A DNA stretch of 64,000 nucleotides from positions 2,108,001 to 2,172,000 of the forward strand of contig NZ_CP100404.1 in assembly GCF_024218775.1 (NCBI RefSeq). The letters run 5' to 3'. Made by a program: the position numbers and the translations under genes. A model generated the notes under the pieces. It was given only the letters and a program-made list of their open reading frames with translations, was not told the DNA's origin and did not search any database. Positions 25,638 to 34,448 of this stretch are shown here, piece after piece. Each line of letters opens with the position of its first letter. The stretch's first letter is position 1. This DNA comes from Haloarcula marina. Its GTDB lineage: Archaea > Halobacteriota > Halobacteria > Halobacteriales > Haloarculaceae.

Positions 25638-27896
25638 ATGGGTTCGTGTATCATTTGCGGCACGTCTGTTGAAGGACGCATCTGTGACCTCCACGAGGAG
25701 GATGCCGTATTCGAGTTCAGAGGTACCAGTCCCGACCAACTGTCGGTCGGCCGATACTACCGCGGCAGCGTCGACGGGTTCGCCGAGTTCGGCGTCTTCG
25801 TCGACATCGGTGACAGCGTCACCGGTCTGCTCCACCGGAGCGAACTGGACCGCCGCCTCGACTCCCTCGACTGGGACTCCGGCGACGAGGTGTTCGTGCA
25901 GGTGAAGAACGTCCGCGACAACGGCAACGTCGACCTCGGATGGTCGATTCGACAGGCCGAACGCGAGTTCCGCGGCGTCCTGGTCGACGACCCCGAAATC
26001 GGTCATTCGACGCTCCTCGAAGAGGAGAGCGAGGCCGACTCGGGAAACGCTGACGCCGACGGGGAGTCGGCAGACGCGACCGAGGAATCGGCAGATGCGA
26101 CCGAGGAATCGGCAGATGCGACCGAGGAATCCGCTGACGACGACAGCGCGTCGGTCGACATCGACGAGACGACCAACGGCGAGGGTGCGGCGACGGCCGC
26201 CGGAGCGGTCAGTCAGACCGGCGACGCCGACCGCGTCGACGACGCTGGCGGATCAGTCGGTGCAACCGACGACGAGGCCGCGGAGACGGCGACCGAGACC
26301 ATCGAGGAAGCGTCGGCCGGTGGGAGCGCCGCCGTCGTCGAAGAGCAGGCCGCCGAGGCCGAAGCGCAGGACGCAGCGAGCGACGACGCCGACCTGCCGA
26401 CGGTGACCGTCGGGTCCCTGGAAGACCACGTCGGCGACGACGTGCGACTCGAAGGGGAGGTCGTCGGCGTCCGACAGACCTCCGGGCCGACGGTGTTCGA
26501 ACTCCACGACGAGACCGGCACGGTCGACTGCGCGGCGTTCGTCGAAGCGGGCGTTCGCGCCTACCCCGACGTGGAAGAAACCGACTTCGTCCGACTCGAC
26601 GGCGAAGTGCGCCGCCGCCGCGGCGAGATTCAGGTCGAGACGGAGGACCTCACCGTCCTCGCGGACGAGGAGCGCGACGCGGTCGAACAGCGCCTCGCTG
26701 ACGCGCTGGACGACGAGGCCCGACCCGACGCCGTCGACCCCCTCGCCGAGGACTCGACGGTCGAGGCGCTGGCCGACGACCTCGTGGAAGCGGCGACCCA
26801 CATCCGGAAGGCCGTCCTCACGGACCGGCCGGTCATCGTCCGCCACGCCAACACGGCCGACGGCTACCTCGCCGGGAGCGCGCTCGAACGCGCGACCCTC
26901 CCGCTGGTCGCCGACCAACACCGCCGGTCGGACGCGCAGTACCACTACTTCGACCGCCGACCCCTCGAAGGCGGCGTCTACGACATGGACGACGCCACGA
27001 AGGACACGACGACGATGCTCGACAACCGCGCGCGCCACGACGAGGCGCTCCCGCTGTTCGTCTTCGTCGCCGCCGGTGGCACGCGCGAGAGCCTCGACGG
27101 CTTCGAACTGTTGAACGTCTACGGCGCGCCGACCGTCGTGGTCGACGACATCGAAGTCGACGGCGCGGTGACCGACGCCGTCGACGCCGTCGTCTCGCCG
27201 AGTCTCGCCGACGCGCCCGAGACCAGCGCCACCACACTCGCGGCCAACGTCGCCGCCCACGTCAACGACGACGTGCGCGACGACCTGCGTCACCTGCCCG
27301 CGGTGAGCTTCTGGGAGGGCGCCCCCGAGGCGTACCTCGACGCGGCCGACGAGGCTGGCTACGACGCCGCCGCCGTGTCCCAACTGCGCGAAGCCGTCGC
27401 GCTGGAAGCGCACTACCAGTCCTACGAGGACAAGCGAGAACTCATCACGGACCTCGTCTTCGGCGACGACGAAGACGACGTGGGCGGCCTCGCTGGCCAC
27501 ATCGCCGAGCAGTTCCGCGAGAAGGTCGACACCGAAGTCGGCACGGCCCGCGCGAACCTCGACTACCAGACCGTCGAGGGCCACGACATCGCCGTTCTCG
27601 ACACGGACGCGTTCTCCCACCAGTACGAGTTCCCGCCGGAGACGCTCCTGCTGGACGAACTCCACCGAGAGATCCGCGAAGACGTCGATGCTCTCGTCGG
27701 CGTCGCCACCGACACGCTGTACGTCCGCACCGACGCCGACGCGGACCTGCACGAACTGGTCGACACCGTCGCCGAGGAAGTTCCCGAGGGCGGCGTCGCG
27801 ACCCGGAGCGTCCGCGAAGGCTCCGTTCGCTACCTCGCCGGTGAGCGCTCCGCGGTACTCGAAGCGACGCTTCGGGTCCTCGCGACCGAAGTCTGA
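25638..27896 (+). CDS. S1/OB-fold/DHH RecJ-like protein, apparently catalytically degenerate
   Basis: This 752-residue protein has an N-terminal zinc knuckle (CIICG...CDLH), an S1 domain (YYRGSVDGFAEFGVFVDIGD, residues ~38-115), an acidic linker with three ESADATE repeats (~140-170), an OB-fold near 250-340 (VTVGSLEDHVGDDVRLEGEV) and a DHH/DHHA1 region from ~375. The DHH motifs are altered: HANTADG instead of H-x-D-x-D-G, VAAGGT instead of VDAG, and VVVDDIEVD where VxxDHH is expected; the DHHA1 GGGH-type motif is also eroded. I infer a RecJ/Cdc45-superfamily protein that binds nucleic acid but has lost nuclease activity. priS and gins lie about 4 kb downstream. Confidence 0.85.
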   Translation: MGSCIICGTSVEGRICDLHEEDAVFEFRGTSPDQLSVGRYYRGSVDGFAEFGVFVDIGDSVTGLLHRSELDRRLDSLDWDSGDEVFVQVKNVRDNGNVDLGWSIRQAEREFRGVLVDDPEIGHSTLLEEESEADSGNADADGESADATEESADATEESADATEESADDDSASVDIDETTNGEGAATAAGAVSQTGDADRVDDAGGSVGATDDEAAETATETIEEASAGGSAAVVEEQAAEAEAQDAASDDADLPTVTVGSLEDHVGDDVRLEGEVVGVRQTSGPTVFELHDETGTVDCAAFVEAGVRAYPDVEETDFVRLDGEVRRRRGEIQVETEDLTVLADEERDAVEQRLADALDDEARPDAVDPLAEDSTVEALADDLVEAATHIRKAVLTDRPVIVRHANTADGYLAGSALERATLPLVADQHRRSDAQYHYFDRRPLEGGVYDMDDATKDTTTMLDNRARHDEALPLFVFVAAGGTRESLDGFELLNVYGAPTVVVDDIEVDGAVTDAVDAVVSPSLADAPETSATTLAANVAAHVNDDVRDDLRHLPAVSFWEGAPEAYLDAADEAGYDAAAVSQLREAVALEAHYQSYEDKRELITDLVFGDDEDDVGGLAGHIAEQFREKVDTEVGTARANLDYQTVEGHDIAVLDTDAFSHQYEFPPETLLLDELHREIREDVDALVGVATDTLYVRTDADADLHELVDTVAEEVPEGGVATRSVREGSVRYLAGERSAVLEATLRVLATEV
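26052..26132 (+). repeat. Triplicated 21-bp in-frame repeat in the RecJ-like linker
   Basis: The acidic linker contains three near-identical 21-bp units (gcagatgcgaccgaggaatc plus one base) coding for ESADATE-type heptads. Such short repeats expand and contract by slippage. The protein surface here is likely disordered. Confidence 0.7.
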
Positions 27897-27941
27897 GGAA
27901 CGAAGCCAGAACTTTTTGACACCGCTCGCCGTCGTCCCGAT

Positions 27942-28430
27942 ATGACCGACGGCCCCGTCAACGTCGACGACCTCCAGTGGACCGAGTACGACCACGGCCG
28001 CCGCGCGTTCAGGCGCAAGCAACTCGGCGACGCCGCTGGTGGCGAGCAACTCGGGACGAGTCTCTACGAGGTGTCACCGGGGAAACGGCTCTGGCTGCGA
28101 CACTACCACGAGGGGAACGAGGAGTCGATTTTCGTCCTCGAAGGGAGCGGGACGCTGTTTCTCGGTCCGGATGCCGAGGAACACCGTCTCGAAGCGGGCG
28201 ACTACGTCGCGCTTCCGGCGGGCGAGGCGAGCGCCCACGAGATTGCCGCGGGCGACGATGGTCTCCGCCTCTTGATGTCGTCGACGATGGACGAACCGGA
28301 CATCACCGTCTACCCCGACAAGGAGATGGTCGGCCTGTACGCGGGGGCGGCCCCCGGCGGCGAGAAGGACGACCGAACGCTCTCGACGTATCTGGACCGA
28401 AACGCCGAGATGGACTACTGGGAGGAGTGA
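27942..28430 (+). CDS. Cupin domain-containing protein
   Basis: This 162-residue single cupin has motif 1 (LRHYHEGNEESIFVLEGSG, metal ligands His-x-His-like and Glu) and motif 2 (GDYVALPAGEASAHEI). It may bind a metal and a small acid or sugar, but no substrate can be named. It ends with a TGA at 28428-28430, and the same frame stays open for 168 codons more, see the next entry. Confidence 0.87.
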   Translation: MTDGPVNVDDLQWTEYDHGRRAFRRKQLGDAAGGEQLGTSLYEVSPGKRLWLRHYHEGNEESIFVLEGSGTLFLGPDAEEHRLEAGDYVALPAGEASAHEIAAGDDGLRLLMSSTMDEPDITVYPDKEMVGLYAGAAPGGEKDDRTLSTYLDRNAEMDYWEE

Positions 28431-28934
28431 GGCGACGGCGCGGGAGGCAACGGCGCAAGTCCAACCGCGGACGGCGAGGAGACGACCGAAACGAATACCG
28501 AGGCGGCGACGAGTACCGAGACGGGAACGGAGACAGGGACCACCGAGCGCATCGACCAGAAGTTCGACCCGGTCACCATGGAGGGTGAATCCCCCCGACA
28601 AATCGCGGAGGGTCTGAATCTTCTGAGCCACGGCGTCTACGAGACGGCAGACGGCGTCGGCGTCACTGGCGTCGTCGAGAACGTCGGCGACGTGACGTTC
28701 ACCGAGGTGACTGCGACGGTGACGCTCCTCGACCAGACCGACCGCATCGCCGAGTTCGAGGACACGAGCGCCGAGGAACTCGAATCGCTCGTGCCCGGCC
28801 TCCAGTGGCGCTTCTGGATACCGTTCGAGGGCGAGGAACTCACCGCGGAGATGTCGTACCGAATCGACGTCTCGGTCGACCGCGCGGATACGGCGACTGA
28901 CGCGTCCGCGACGGCGACGACAGAAACCGGATAG
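28431..28934 (+). pseudogene. FxLYD-type surface lipoprotein lacking its 5' end
   Basis: Right after the cupin stop codon, in the same frame, comes GDGAGGNGASPTADGEETTE and a Thr/Glu-rich linker, then a beta-sandwich FxLYD-like domain (GVGVTGVVENVGDVTFTEVT). This is the usual mature part of a haloarchaeal lipoprotein just after the lipobox Cys, but no signal peptide or start codon precedes it; the only ATG, at 28578, lies inside and would give a 118-aa cytoplasmic piece. I infer that a deletion joined the cupin gene to a decapitated lipoprotein gene. Confidence 0.6.
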
Positions 28935-28954
28935 GGAGCGGGGGAGTCCGTCGC

Positions 28955-30049
28955 TCAGTCCGAGGGGACGACGCTTTCCGAATCGTCCAGTGCGGGCCGC
29001 CCGAACCACTGGTCGAAGGAGAACGGCCCCGCACCCAGCGTGAACACGGCCGACGCGATACCGAACAGCGTGACGTGGGCCAACACGGGGTCGTCGGGGA
29101 GGCCGAACAGCGTCGTCGTGAAGAGGACGAAGGAGGCGGCGGCCGCGCCGCGGGTGAAAAAGCCCGCGATGAGCGCGAGGCCGACGGCGATTTCGGTGAC
29201 GCCCGCGCCGACGACCCACAGACCGGGGTCCACCGGGACGACGGCGGTGAGGTTGTACTTCTCGACGACGAGCAGACCGCTACCTGGGTCGGCGAGTTTC
29301 TGAACGAGGCCGAGGTAGACGAACGCGAGACCCGTGCCGACCCGGAGAATCGTCGGAACGTACCGGCGGAACGGGTCGGTGGTCTCGTCGAGGAAGCCTT
29401 TCAGGTGGTGGACCGGGTCGATACGGCCGTAGTAGGTCCCGTCGGTGCTGGCGACTTCCTGCAACATATCGTCGGCGCTGGGGCGGCCGCCGCCGAGGAT
29501 GAGGAGCGCGACGAACACGGGGACGTACTCCAGGGCGAGGATGACGCCGGTGTCGACGGACAGCGCCCACGCGTAGGTGAGCAATCCGATTGTGGAGACG
29601 ATGCGGGTGGCGAGGCCGAACAGGACGCAAAACCCGAGGCCGATGAACACCACGCGGATGACGGGGTTCGCGGCCGTGTCGACGACCACTGTGGGCGCGA
29701 ACAAGTAGCCCTGAAAGCCCGCGCCGACGAGGGGAAGACCCACAGCGAGACGGAGCATCCACGGCACGAGGTCAGCGTAGCCCGCGAGTTTCTCCCGGAG
29801 GATGACGATGTCCGTTATCGTCGGCCGGACCCAGAGGTAAACCGCGACGGCGGCGGTGATGCCGAGGCCGGAGACGGCGAACACCGCGGCATTCACGGGG
29901 TTCGAGAGGACTTCGGCCAAAAACTGCAGCCCGTCTATCGCGGCCCCCGGGCCGTCCGTGACGTAGTCGACGTGTGCCGCCGCGGGTCGCGCGAACAGCA
30001 CCGACGCGAACGCGACCAGCGACGGGACGGGTATCGAACGCGTGAGCAT
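28955..30049 (-). CDS. DoxX family membrane protein
   Basis: This 364-residue protein begins with a signal-like segment (MLTRSIPVPSLVAFASVLFARPAAAH) and has about ten hydrophobic segments. Two DoxX-like units are seen, MLRLAVGLPLVGAGFQGYLF (near 112-131) and ILRVGTGLAFVYLGLVQKLA (near 236-255). DoxX proteins are linked to quinone or thiosulfate metabolism or act as membrane components of oxidative-stress complexes; the archaeal role is unclear. It is convergent with the FxLYD remnant and 66 bp from the DUF502 stop. Confidence 0.85.
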   Translation of the reverse strand: MLTRSIPVPSLVAFASVLFARPAAAHVDYVTDGPGAAIDGLQFLAEVLSNPVNAAVFAVSGLGITAAVAVYLWVRPTITDIVILREKLAGYADLVPWMLRLAVGLPLVGAGFQGYLFAPTVVVDTAANPVIRVVFIGLGFCVLFGLATRIVSTIGLLTYAWALSVDTGVILALEYVPVFVALLILGGGRPSADDMLQEVASTDGTYYGRIDPVHHLKGFLDETTDPFRRYVPTILRVGTGLAFVYLGLVQKLADPGSGLLVVEKYNLTAVVPVDPGLWVVGAGVTEIAVGLALIAGFFTRGAAAASFVLFTTTLFGLPDDPVLAHVTLFGIASAVFTLGAGPFSFDQWFGRPALDDSESVVPSD

Positions 30050-30115
30050 GTTCGAACCCAGGGGGCGCGGCCACCTAACGCTACTCCTACACGGTCGTTC
30101 GTGCCGTTGCAGGCC

Positions 30116-31156
30116 TCATTCCACCGGGCCACCGTCCTCGCCTTCGATGTCGGCTGGCGTCTCGGCGTCCGGCCCGACGGTGCCGTCGCCGTCTTCGATG
30201 TCGTCCGGTCGGGGCGCGTCGTCGCCGAGGGTCCCGTCGCCGCCCTCGATTTCGTCTGGTCTGTCGGCTTCGTCCCCGATGTTCCCATCGGTCCGCTTCC
30301 GCCGGGCGACGGCCGAGGGCGTCTCGGCGTGTTCGGGGTCGATGTCGTCGGTGTAAGCCGTCTCTCGGTCGGCCGAGTCGGACCGCGGCATCGGTTCGCG
30401 AATCGCCTCTCTGGGGAGATACTGCGCCTGTGCGGGGTGTCCAGCGTTCGGACTGGGGCCGTCCGTATCGAGCGGGGTCGAAACCGCGCCTTCGCCGATG
30501 GCGACGCCGCTGGTCACGATGGAGCGGATGCCTTCCTCGACGGTCATGTCCACGTCGTAGACCCGGTCCGTGTCGACGTGGATGACGTAGCCGCCCATCA
30601 CGGGATTCGGGGCCATCGGCATGAACAGGGTCAGCATCTCCCCGCTGTCGGTGGCGTCCTCTATCGACTGGGGCGTGTTCGCGGTGACGAACGCGACGGC
30701 GTAGGAGCCTTTTGTGGGGTACTCCACGAGGACCACCTCTTTGAAGCTCTGCGTGTCCTCGTTCAACAGCATCTCGCTCATCTCGTCGAAACTCGTATAG
30801 AGCGACCCGATACCCGGAATTCGCTCCATCGTCGCGTCGAACACCGACTCGATACGCCCCGTTCCCGAGCGAAATTCCGCGACGAATCCGAGTGCGAAGA
30901 TGACGGTAATCAGGACGAACAGCGCCAGCACTTTCAGTAAGACCGTCGGCGTCTCAGAGGTTTGGCGTCCCGTCATCTCCACCGCGAACGCGACGACGGG
31001 GTCCAAGACGTTCGAGAGGGCGTTGACCACGAACCCGATGATGAGTATCGTCACCAGCAGCGGAATCGTTAGTGCGAATCCAGTGAGCAACGCCTGCCGT
31101 GCCGTCGTCCGGACGGCTGTCGTCGACATGCGCCGCGCCCCCCGCCTATCACTCAT
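30116..31156 (-). CDS. DUF502 family membrane protein with repetitive acidic tail
   Basis: This 346-residue protein has two TM segments (LLTGFALTIPLLVTILIIGF near 24-43 and VLLKVLALFVLITVIFALGF near 72-91) followed by the DUF502 soluble domain, with IPGIGSLYTSFDEMSEML and VVLVEYPTKGSYAVAFVT. From about residue 240 it is a disordered acidic tail containing three related units (RPDEIEGGDGTLGDDA, RPDDIEDGDGTVG, TPADIEGEDG). Function is unknown. It could start at MSTTAVRTTA nine residues downstream, since the first residues are Arg-rich. Confidence 0.88.
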   Translation of the reverse strand: MSDRRGARRMSTTAVRTTARQALLTGFALTIPLLVTILIIGFVVNALSNVLDPVVAFAVEMTGRQTSETPTVLLKVLALFVLITVIFALGFVAEFRSGTGRIESVFDATMERIPGIGSLYTSFDEMSEMLLNEDTQSFKEVVLVEYPTKGSYAVAFVTANTPQSIEDATDSGEMLTLFMPMAPNPVMGGYVIHVDTDRVYDVDMTVEEGIRSIVTSGVAIGEGAVSTPLDTDGPSPNAGHPAQAQYLPREAIREPMPRSDSADRETAYTDDIDPEHAETPSAVARRKRTDGNIGDEADRPDEIEGGDGTLGDDAPRPDDIEDGDGTVGPDAETPADIEGEDGGPVE

Positions 31157-31241
31157 GCCCGGGTAGACGATACGGGACCGGAAAAAACCGCCACCTACGT
31201 GAATCGGGCGGTGGAATTATATTCGTCCCAGTACTACGACT

Positions 31242-31727
31242 GTGCCAGTGAGCGTCAACATCGAGACACGGGTCGTCGACCGGGGGTCCGACGAGTACGT
31301 GGACGCCGCGTGGCGACTCAAAGAGGACATTCGTGAAGCCGACGGGGTCCTCCGCCAGCGCCGCGGGTTCTTCCGCAGCGCGTACCGCCGGTCGACGGTG
31401 TACCTCTACATCGACCGGTCGACGGACCAACTCGTCGGCTTCGCCGCCGTCCGGCGCGACGGATACATCCTCTTTCTCGCCGTCAGCGGCGACTACCGCG
31501 GCCACGGCTTCGGGAAGCGACTCGTCGCCCGCGTCGCCGAAGACTACGGTAGCGTCACCTGCCACGCCCGCGCGACCAACGAGGAGGCCCTCGGCTTCTA
31601 CAAGCACATCGGGTTCGAAGTCCGCCGCCGCATCGACAACTACTACGAGGACGGCGGGGACGCCTACTACCTCAAACTCGGCGACGACTCGATAACCGAC
31701 AAACTCTCGAAGCTTCTTCGCGGGTAA
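31242..31727 (+). CDS. GNAT family N-acetyltransferase
   Basis: This 161-residue protein has the GNAT acetyl-CoA loop in LAVSGDYRGHGFGKRLV (R-x2-G-x-G/A pattern, residues ~85-101) and the C-terminal ATNEEALGFYKHIGFEVRRR motif shared with RimI-type enzymes. It probably acetylates the amino group of a protein or a small molecule. It starts with GTG at 31242, with a TATA-like aattatatt 23 bp ahead. priS begins 39 bp after its stop, a neighbourhood conserved in haloarchaea as far as I recall. Confidence 0.9.
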   Translation: MPVSVNIETRVVDRGSDEYVDAAWRLKEDIREADGVLRQRRGFFRSAYRRSTVYLYIDRSTDQLVGFAAVRRDGYILFLAVSGDYRGHGFGKRLVARVAEDYGSVTCHARATNEEALGFYKHIGFEVRRRIDNYYEDGGDAYYLKLGDDSITDKLSKLLRG

Positions 31728-31766
31728 GCGAACGCTTTTCAACGGCTCCGCCCAACCGAATATCCG

Positions 31767-32945
31767 ATGGAAGAGCGGACGCTCTCGTACCTTCGCGGTC
31801 GGTTCGGCGACCACTATCGGCGAGCGGAGATAGCGCTGCCGCCCGCCGCCAACGAGCGCGAGTGGGGGTTCATTCCGTGGACCGAAGGGCCCGGCGAGAC
31901 GATGGTGCGCCATCGCTCGCTACTCGATTTGGGCAGTATCGGCGATTTCCTCGGCCGGAAGAAACCCCGGCACGTCTACTTCTCGGCGGGGAGATACGAC
32001 GACCCGAGTATCTCGACGATGAGCAAGAAGGGATGGCGCTCCTCGGACCTCGTCTTCGACCTAGACGCCGACCACTTGCCGTCGGTCACGCTGGGCGAGG
32101 ACACTTACGCCGAAATGCTCGCGAAGTGTAAGGACGCGCTCCTGCGCCTCCTCGATTTCTTGGAGGACGACTTCGGCTTCGAAGACATGACCGTCGTCTT
32201 CTCCGGCGGCCGCGGCTACCACGTCCACGTGCGCGACGAGAGCATTCGCGGCCTCGAACGCGACGCCCGCCGCGAAGTCGTCGACTACGTCCGCGGCATC
32301 GGACTGGACTTCGACGAACTCGTCGACGAACAGACCGTCGCCGGGACGGCCGGGCGGTCCAGTCCGGCGACGAAGCGGACCCTCACCACCGAGGGCGGGT
32401 GGAGCGCGCGCGCCCACCGACACATCATGTCGGAGGTCGATACGCTCCTCTCGATGGAGGAGAGCGCGGCGCTCGAACGCCTCCAGGCATACGACGGCAT
32501 CGGACAGGGCAAGGCCAACGCCGCGCTCACCGCGGCCCGGAACAACTACGACGAGTTGGCGGCGGGCAACATCGACGTCCACGCCGCCTTCTACCAGATT
32601 GCACAGGTCCTCGTCCACGAGACCGTCGCCGACGAGAACGCCCCGATAGACGAACCCGTGACGACGGACACGAACCGCCTCATCCGGCTACCGGGGTCCC
32701 TCCACGGCGGCAGCGGCCTCGAAGTCAGGCGCATCGACAGGGACGACATCGACACGTTCGACCCACTCGTCGACGCCGTCCCCGAGACGTTCCGCGGCCA
32801 CGAAATCGCGGTGGATGTGACCGACGGTGGCCTCGTCGAACTCGACGGGGATAGTTTTACGGTGGCGGGGGGCATTCAGTCAGTACCAGAGCACGTGGGC
32901 GTGTTCCTGATGGCCCGCGGCCGCGCCGAGAAGGCGCAGGAGTAG
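31767..32945 (+). CDS. priS: DNA primase catalytic subunit PriS
   Basis: The 392-residue archaeo-eukaryotic primase has the catalytic aspartates in LVFDLDADHL (near residue 95), the conserved VVFSGGRGYHVHV (near 138-150), and RLIRLPGSLHGGSGL near 305. It synthesises RNA primers with PriL (not in this window). The gene is followed at 6 bp by the GINS gene, the classical archaeal replication pair, so a shared transcript is very likely. Confidence 0.97.
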   Translation: MEERTLSYLRGRFGDHYRRAEIALPPAANEREWGFIPWTEGPGETMVRHRSLLDLGSIGDFLGRKKPRHVYFSAGRYDDPSISTMSKKGWRSSDLVFDLDADHLPSVTLGEDTYAEMLAKCKDALLRLLDFLEDDFGFEDMTVVFSGGRGYHVHVRDESIRGLERDARREVVDYVRGIGLDFDELVDEQTVAGTAGRSSPATKRTLTTEGGWSARAHRHIMSEVDTLLSMEESAALERLQAYDGIGQGKANAALTAARNNYDELAAGNIDVHAAFYQIAQVLVHETVADENAPIDEPVTTDTNRLIRLPGSLHGGSGLEVRRIDRDDIDTFDPLVDAVPETFRGHEIAVDVTDGGLVELDGDSFTVAGGIQSVPEHVGVFLMARGRAEKAQE

Positions 32946-32951
32946 TACAGT

Positions 32952-33905
32952 ATGAATCTCGACGAACTCCAATCGGTCCAATCACGCGAGCGCCAGACCG
33001 ACCAGCTCCAGCAGTTGCGCTCGACGTTCTACGAGGAGGCCGGACAGTTCGTCAACCAACTCCGCGAGGAGCGCGAACGGGCCGCCGAACGCGCCGACGA
33101 CCCCTTCGACGCGCCGGAGGTCAACCGCCTCACGGACGACATCAAGACCGCCGAGCAGACCGTCGAAGCCGTCTACGAGCGCCGCGTCGGCAAAATCGTC
33201 AAGATGGCGTCGCTCGCGGCCGCGGACATGCCCACCGAAGAGGACGGCCTCACGCAGGAGGAACGCGACCTCTTCGAGACGATGGTCACCGCCATCAAGC
33301 AGAACCGGAATCACGTCTTGGACGTTATCGCTGGCGAAGCGCCCACAGGTGCGGTGAGCGACAACGACCCTGCGGCCGACACTGGACCGACCGGCACACC
33401 GGCCCCAGAGCCGTCGACCCCAGACCAATCGCCACCCGAATCTTCGACCCCAGACCAATCGCCGCCCGACACTTCGACCCCAGACCAATCGCCACCCGAC
33501 GTGCCTGCTCCGGACGGCGAGGACCCGAGCGAGTCCACAGTCGACGCCGCAGACATCATGGGCGGCGGCGACGGACAGTCGAGCACCGACCCGTCCGCTC
33601 AGTCGACGGCGGAGTCGCCGTCCGCCCCCGACCGAGACGCCGCGCGGCCGTCGGGTGAAGCGGGCGCAATCGCCTCCGCCGAGAGCGACGGCCCCGCGGC
33701 ACCCTCGGACTCCCCGACGAATGACGAGTCGTCCACCGAAGACGCGGATGTCGCCCGAAAGACGGTCCGCATTACCGACGACGTGGGCGAGATTTTCGGC
33801 GTCGACCAGCGCGAGTACGACCTCTCGACGGACGACGTGGTGACCCTGCCGGCGGACAACGCCGACCCGCTGGTCGAACGCGACGCCGCGGAACCGCTGG
33901 AGTGA
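32952..33905 (+). CDS. gins: GINS complex protein (Gins51 type)
   Basis: This 317-residue protein has an all-helical A domain at 1-125 (LDELQSVQSRERQTDQLQQL, FVNQLREERERAAERADD, RVGKIVKMASLAA) and a small C-terminal B domain from ~270 (KTVRITDDVGEIFGVDQREY). In between is a long Pro/Ser/Asp linker that contains three 10-residue repeats of STPDQSPP type. GINS joins MCM and the RecJ/Cdc45-like protein in the replisome. It lies directly after priS. Confidence 0.93.
   Translation: MNLDELQSVQSRERQTDQLQQLRSTFYEEAGQFVNQLREERERAAERADDPFDAPEVNRLTDDIKTAEQTVEAVYERRVGKIVKMASLAAADMPTEEDGLTQEERDLFETMVTAIKQNRNHVLDVIAGEAPTGAVSDNDPAADTGPTGTPAPEPSTPDQSPPESSTPDQSPPDTSTPDQSPPDVPAPDGEDPSESTVDAADIMGGGDGQSSTDPSAQSTAESPSAPDRDAARPSGEAGAIASAESDGPAAPSDSPTNDESSTEDADVARKTVRITDDVGEIFGVDQREYDLSTDDVVTLPADNADPLVERDAAEPLE
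33414..33503 (+). repeat. Three 30-bp in-frame repeats in the gins linker
   Basis: Units starting at 33414, 33444 and 33474 share tcgaccccagaccaatcgcc and differ at a few positions, coding for STPDQSPP plus two variable residues. The period of 30 bp keeps the frame. This is a candidate strain-variable repeat. Confidence 0.75.
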
Positions 33906-33959
33906 GCGGTCCCGCACCACGTCCGTAGCTATACGTTCGAGCGTCGCCTCTAGTGGCGT

Positions 33960-34448
33960 ATGACGACGACTGTCTCACTCGGCCGCGAAGACATCCCCGG
34001 CGTGGTGGCGGCCATCGTTCTCGTCAACGTCGTCGGCGGTGCGCCCGCCGCGCTGGGCGGCCCCGACTCGGCGTGGTTCCAGAGCCTCGTAAAGCCCGGA
34101 ATATATCCGCCGTCGTGGCTGTTCGGCGTCGTCTGGACGACGCTGTTCACGCTCATCGGCGTCGCGCTGTACATCGTCTGGGACAGCGAACGGACGGGCA
34201 CGCGGCGTCTCGCACTCGCACTGTTCGTCGGGCAGATGGTGCTGAACGTCGCGTGGACGCCGATATTCTTCCAAGCCCGGAACCTGACGCTGGCGCTCGG
34301 GGTCATCCTCGCGCTGTTCGCCCTCTTGGTCCCGACGACCGGCGCGTTCGCTCGGGTCGACCGACGGGCCGGACTGTTGCTGGTCCCGTATCTCCTCTGG
34401 GTGGCCTTCGCCGCCCTGCTGAACTACCGCTTTCTCGTCCTCAACTGA
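33960..34448 (+). CDS. TspO/MBR family protein
   Basis: This 162-residue five-TM protein has the TspO hallmarks WFQSLVKPGIYPPSWLFGVVW (near 38-58) and LNVAWTPIFF (near 100), and ends LLNYRFLVLN. TspO proteins bind porphyrins or tetrapyrroles and sterols and are linked to oxidative stress and pigment regulation in prokaryotes. The gene ends one base before the stop of the convergent HtrA-like gene. Confidence 0.93.
   Translation: MTTTVSLGREDIPGVVAAIVLVNVVGGAPAALGGPDSAWFQSLVKPGIYPPSWLFGVVWTTLFTLIGVALYIVWDSERTGTRRLALALFVGQMVLNVAWTPIFFQARNLTLALGVILALFALLVPTTGAFARVDRRAGLLLVPYLLWVAFAALLNYRFLVLN

Noticed and set aside
26253..28049. 598-codon minus-strand frame opposite the RecJ-like and cupin genes
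   Set aside because: Antisense shadow of two well-supported genes; no start context or domain.
28578..28934. Independent cytoplasmic FxLYD gene starting at ATG 28578
   Set aside because: FxLYD domains are extracytoplasmic in haloarchaea; no promoter is seen here and the linker before the ATG is open in frame, so a truncated gene fits better.
29075..30940. 621-codon plus-strand frame opposite the DoxX and DUF502 genes
   Set aside because: Repetitive charged sequence without hydrophobic cores, across two gene boundaries; shadow frame.
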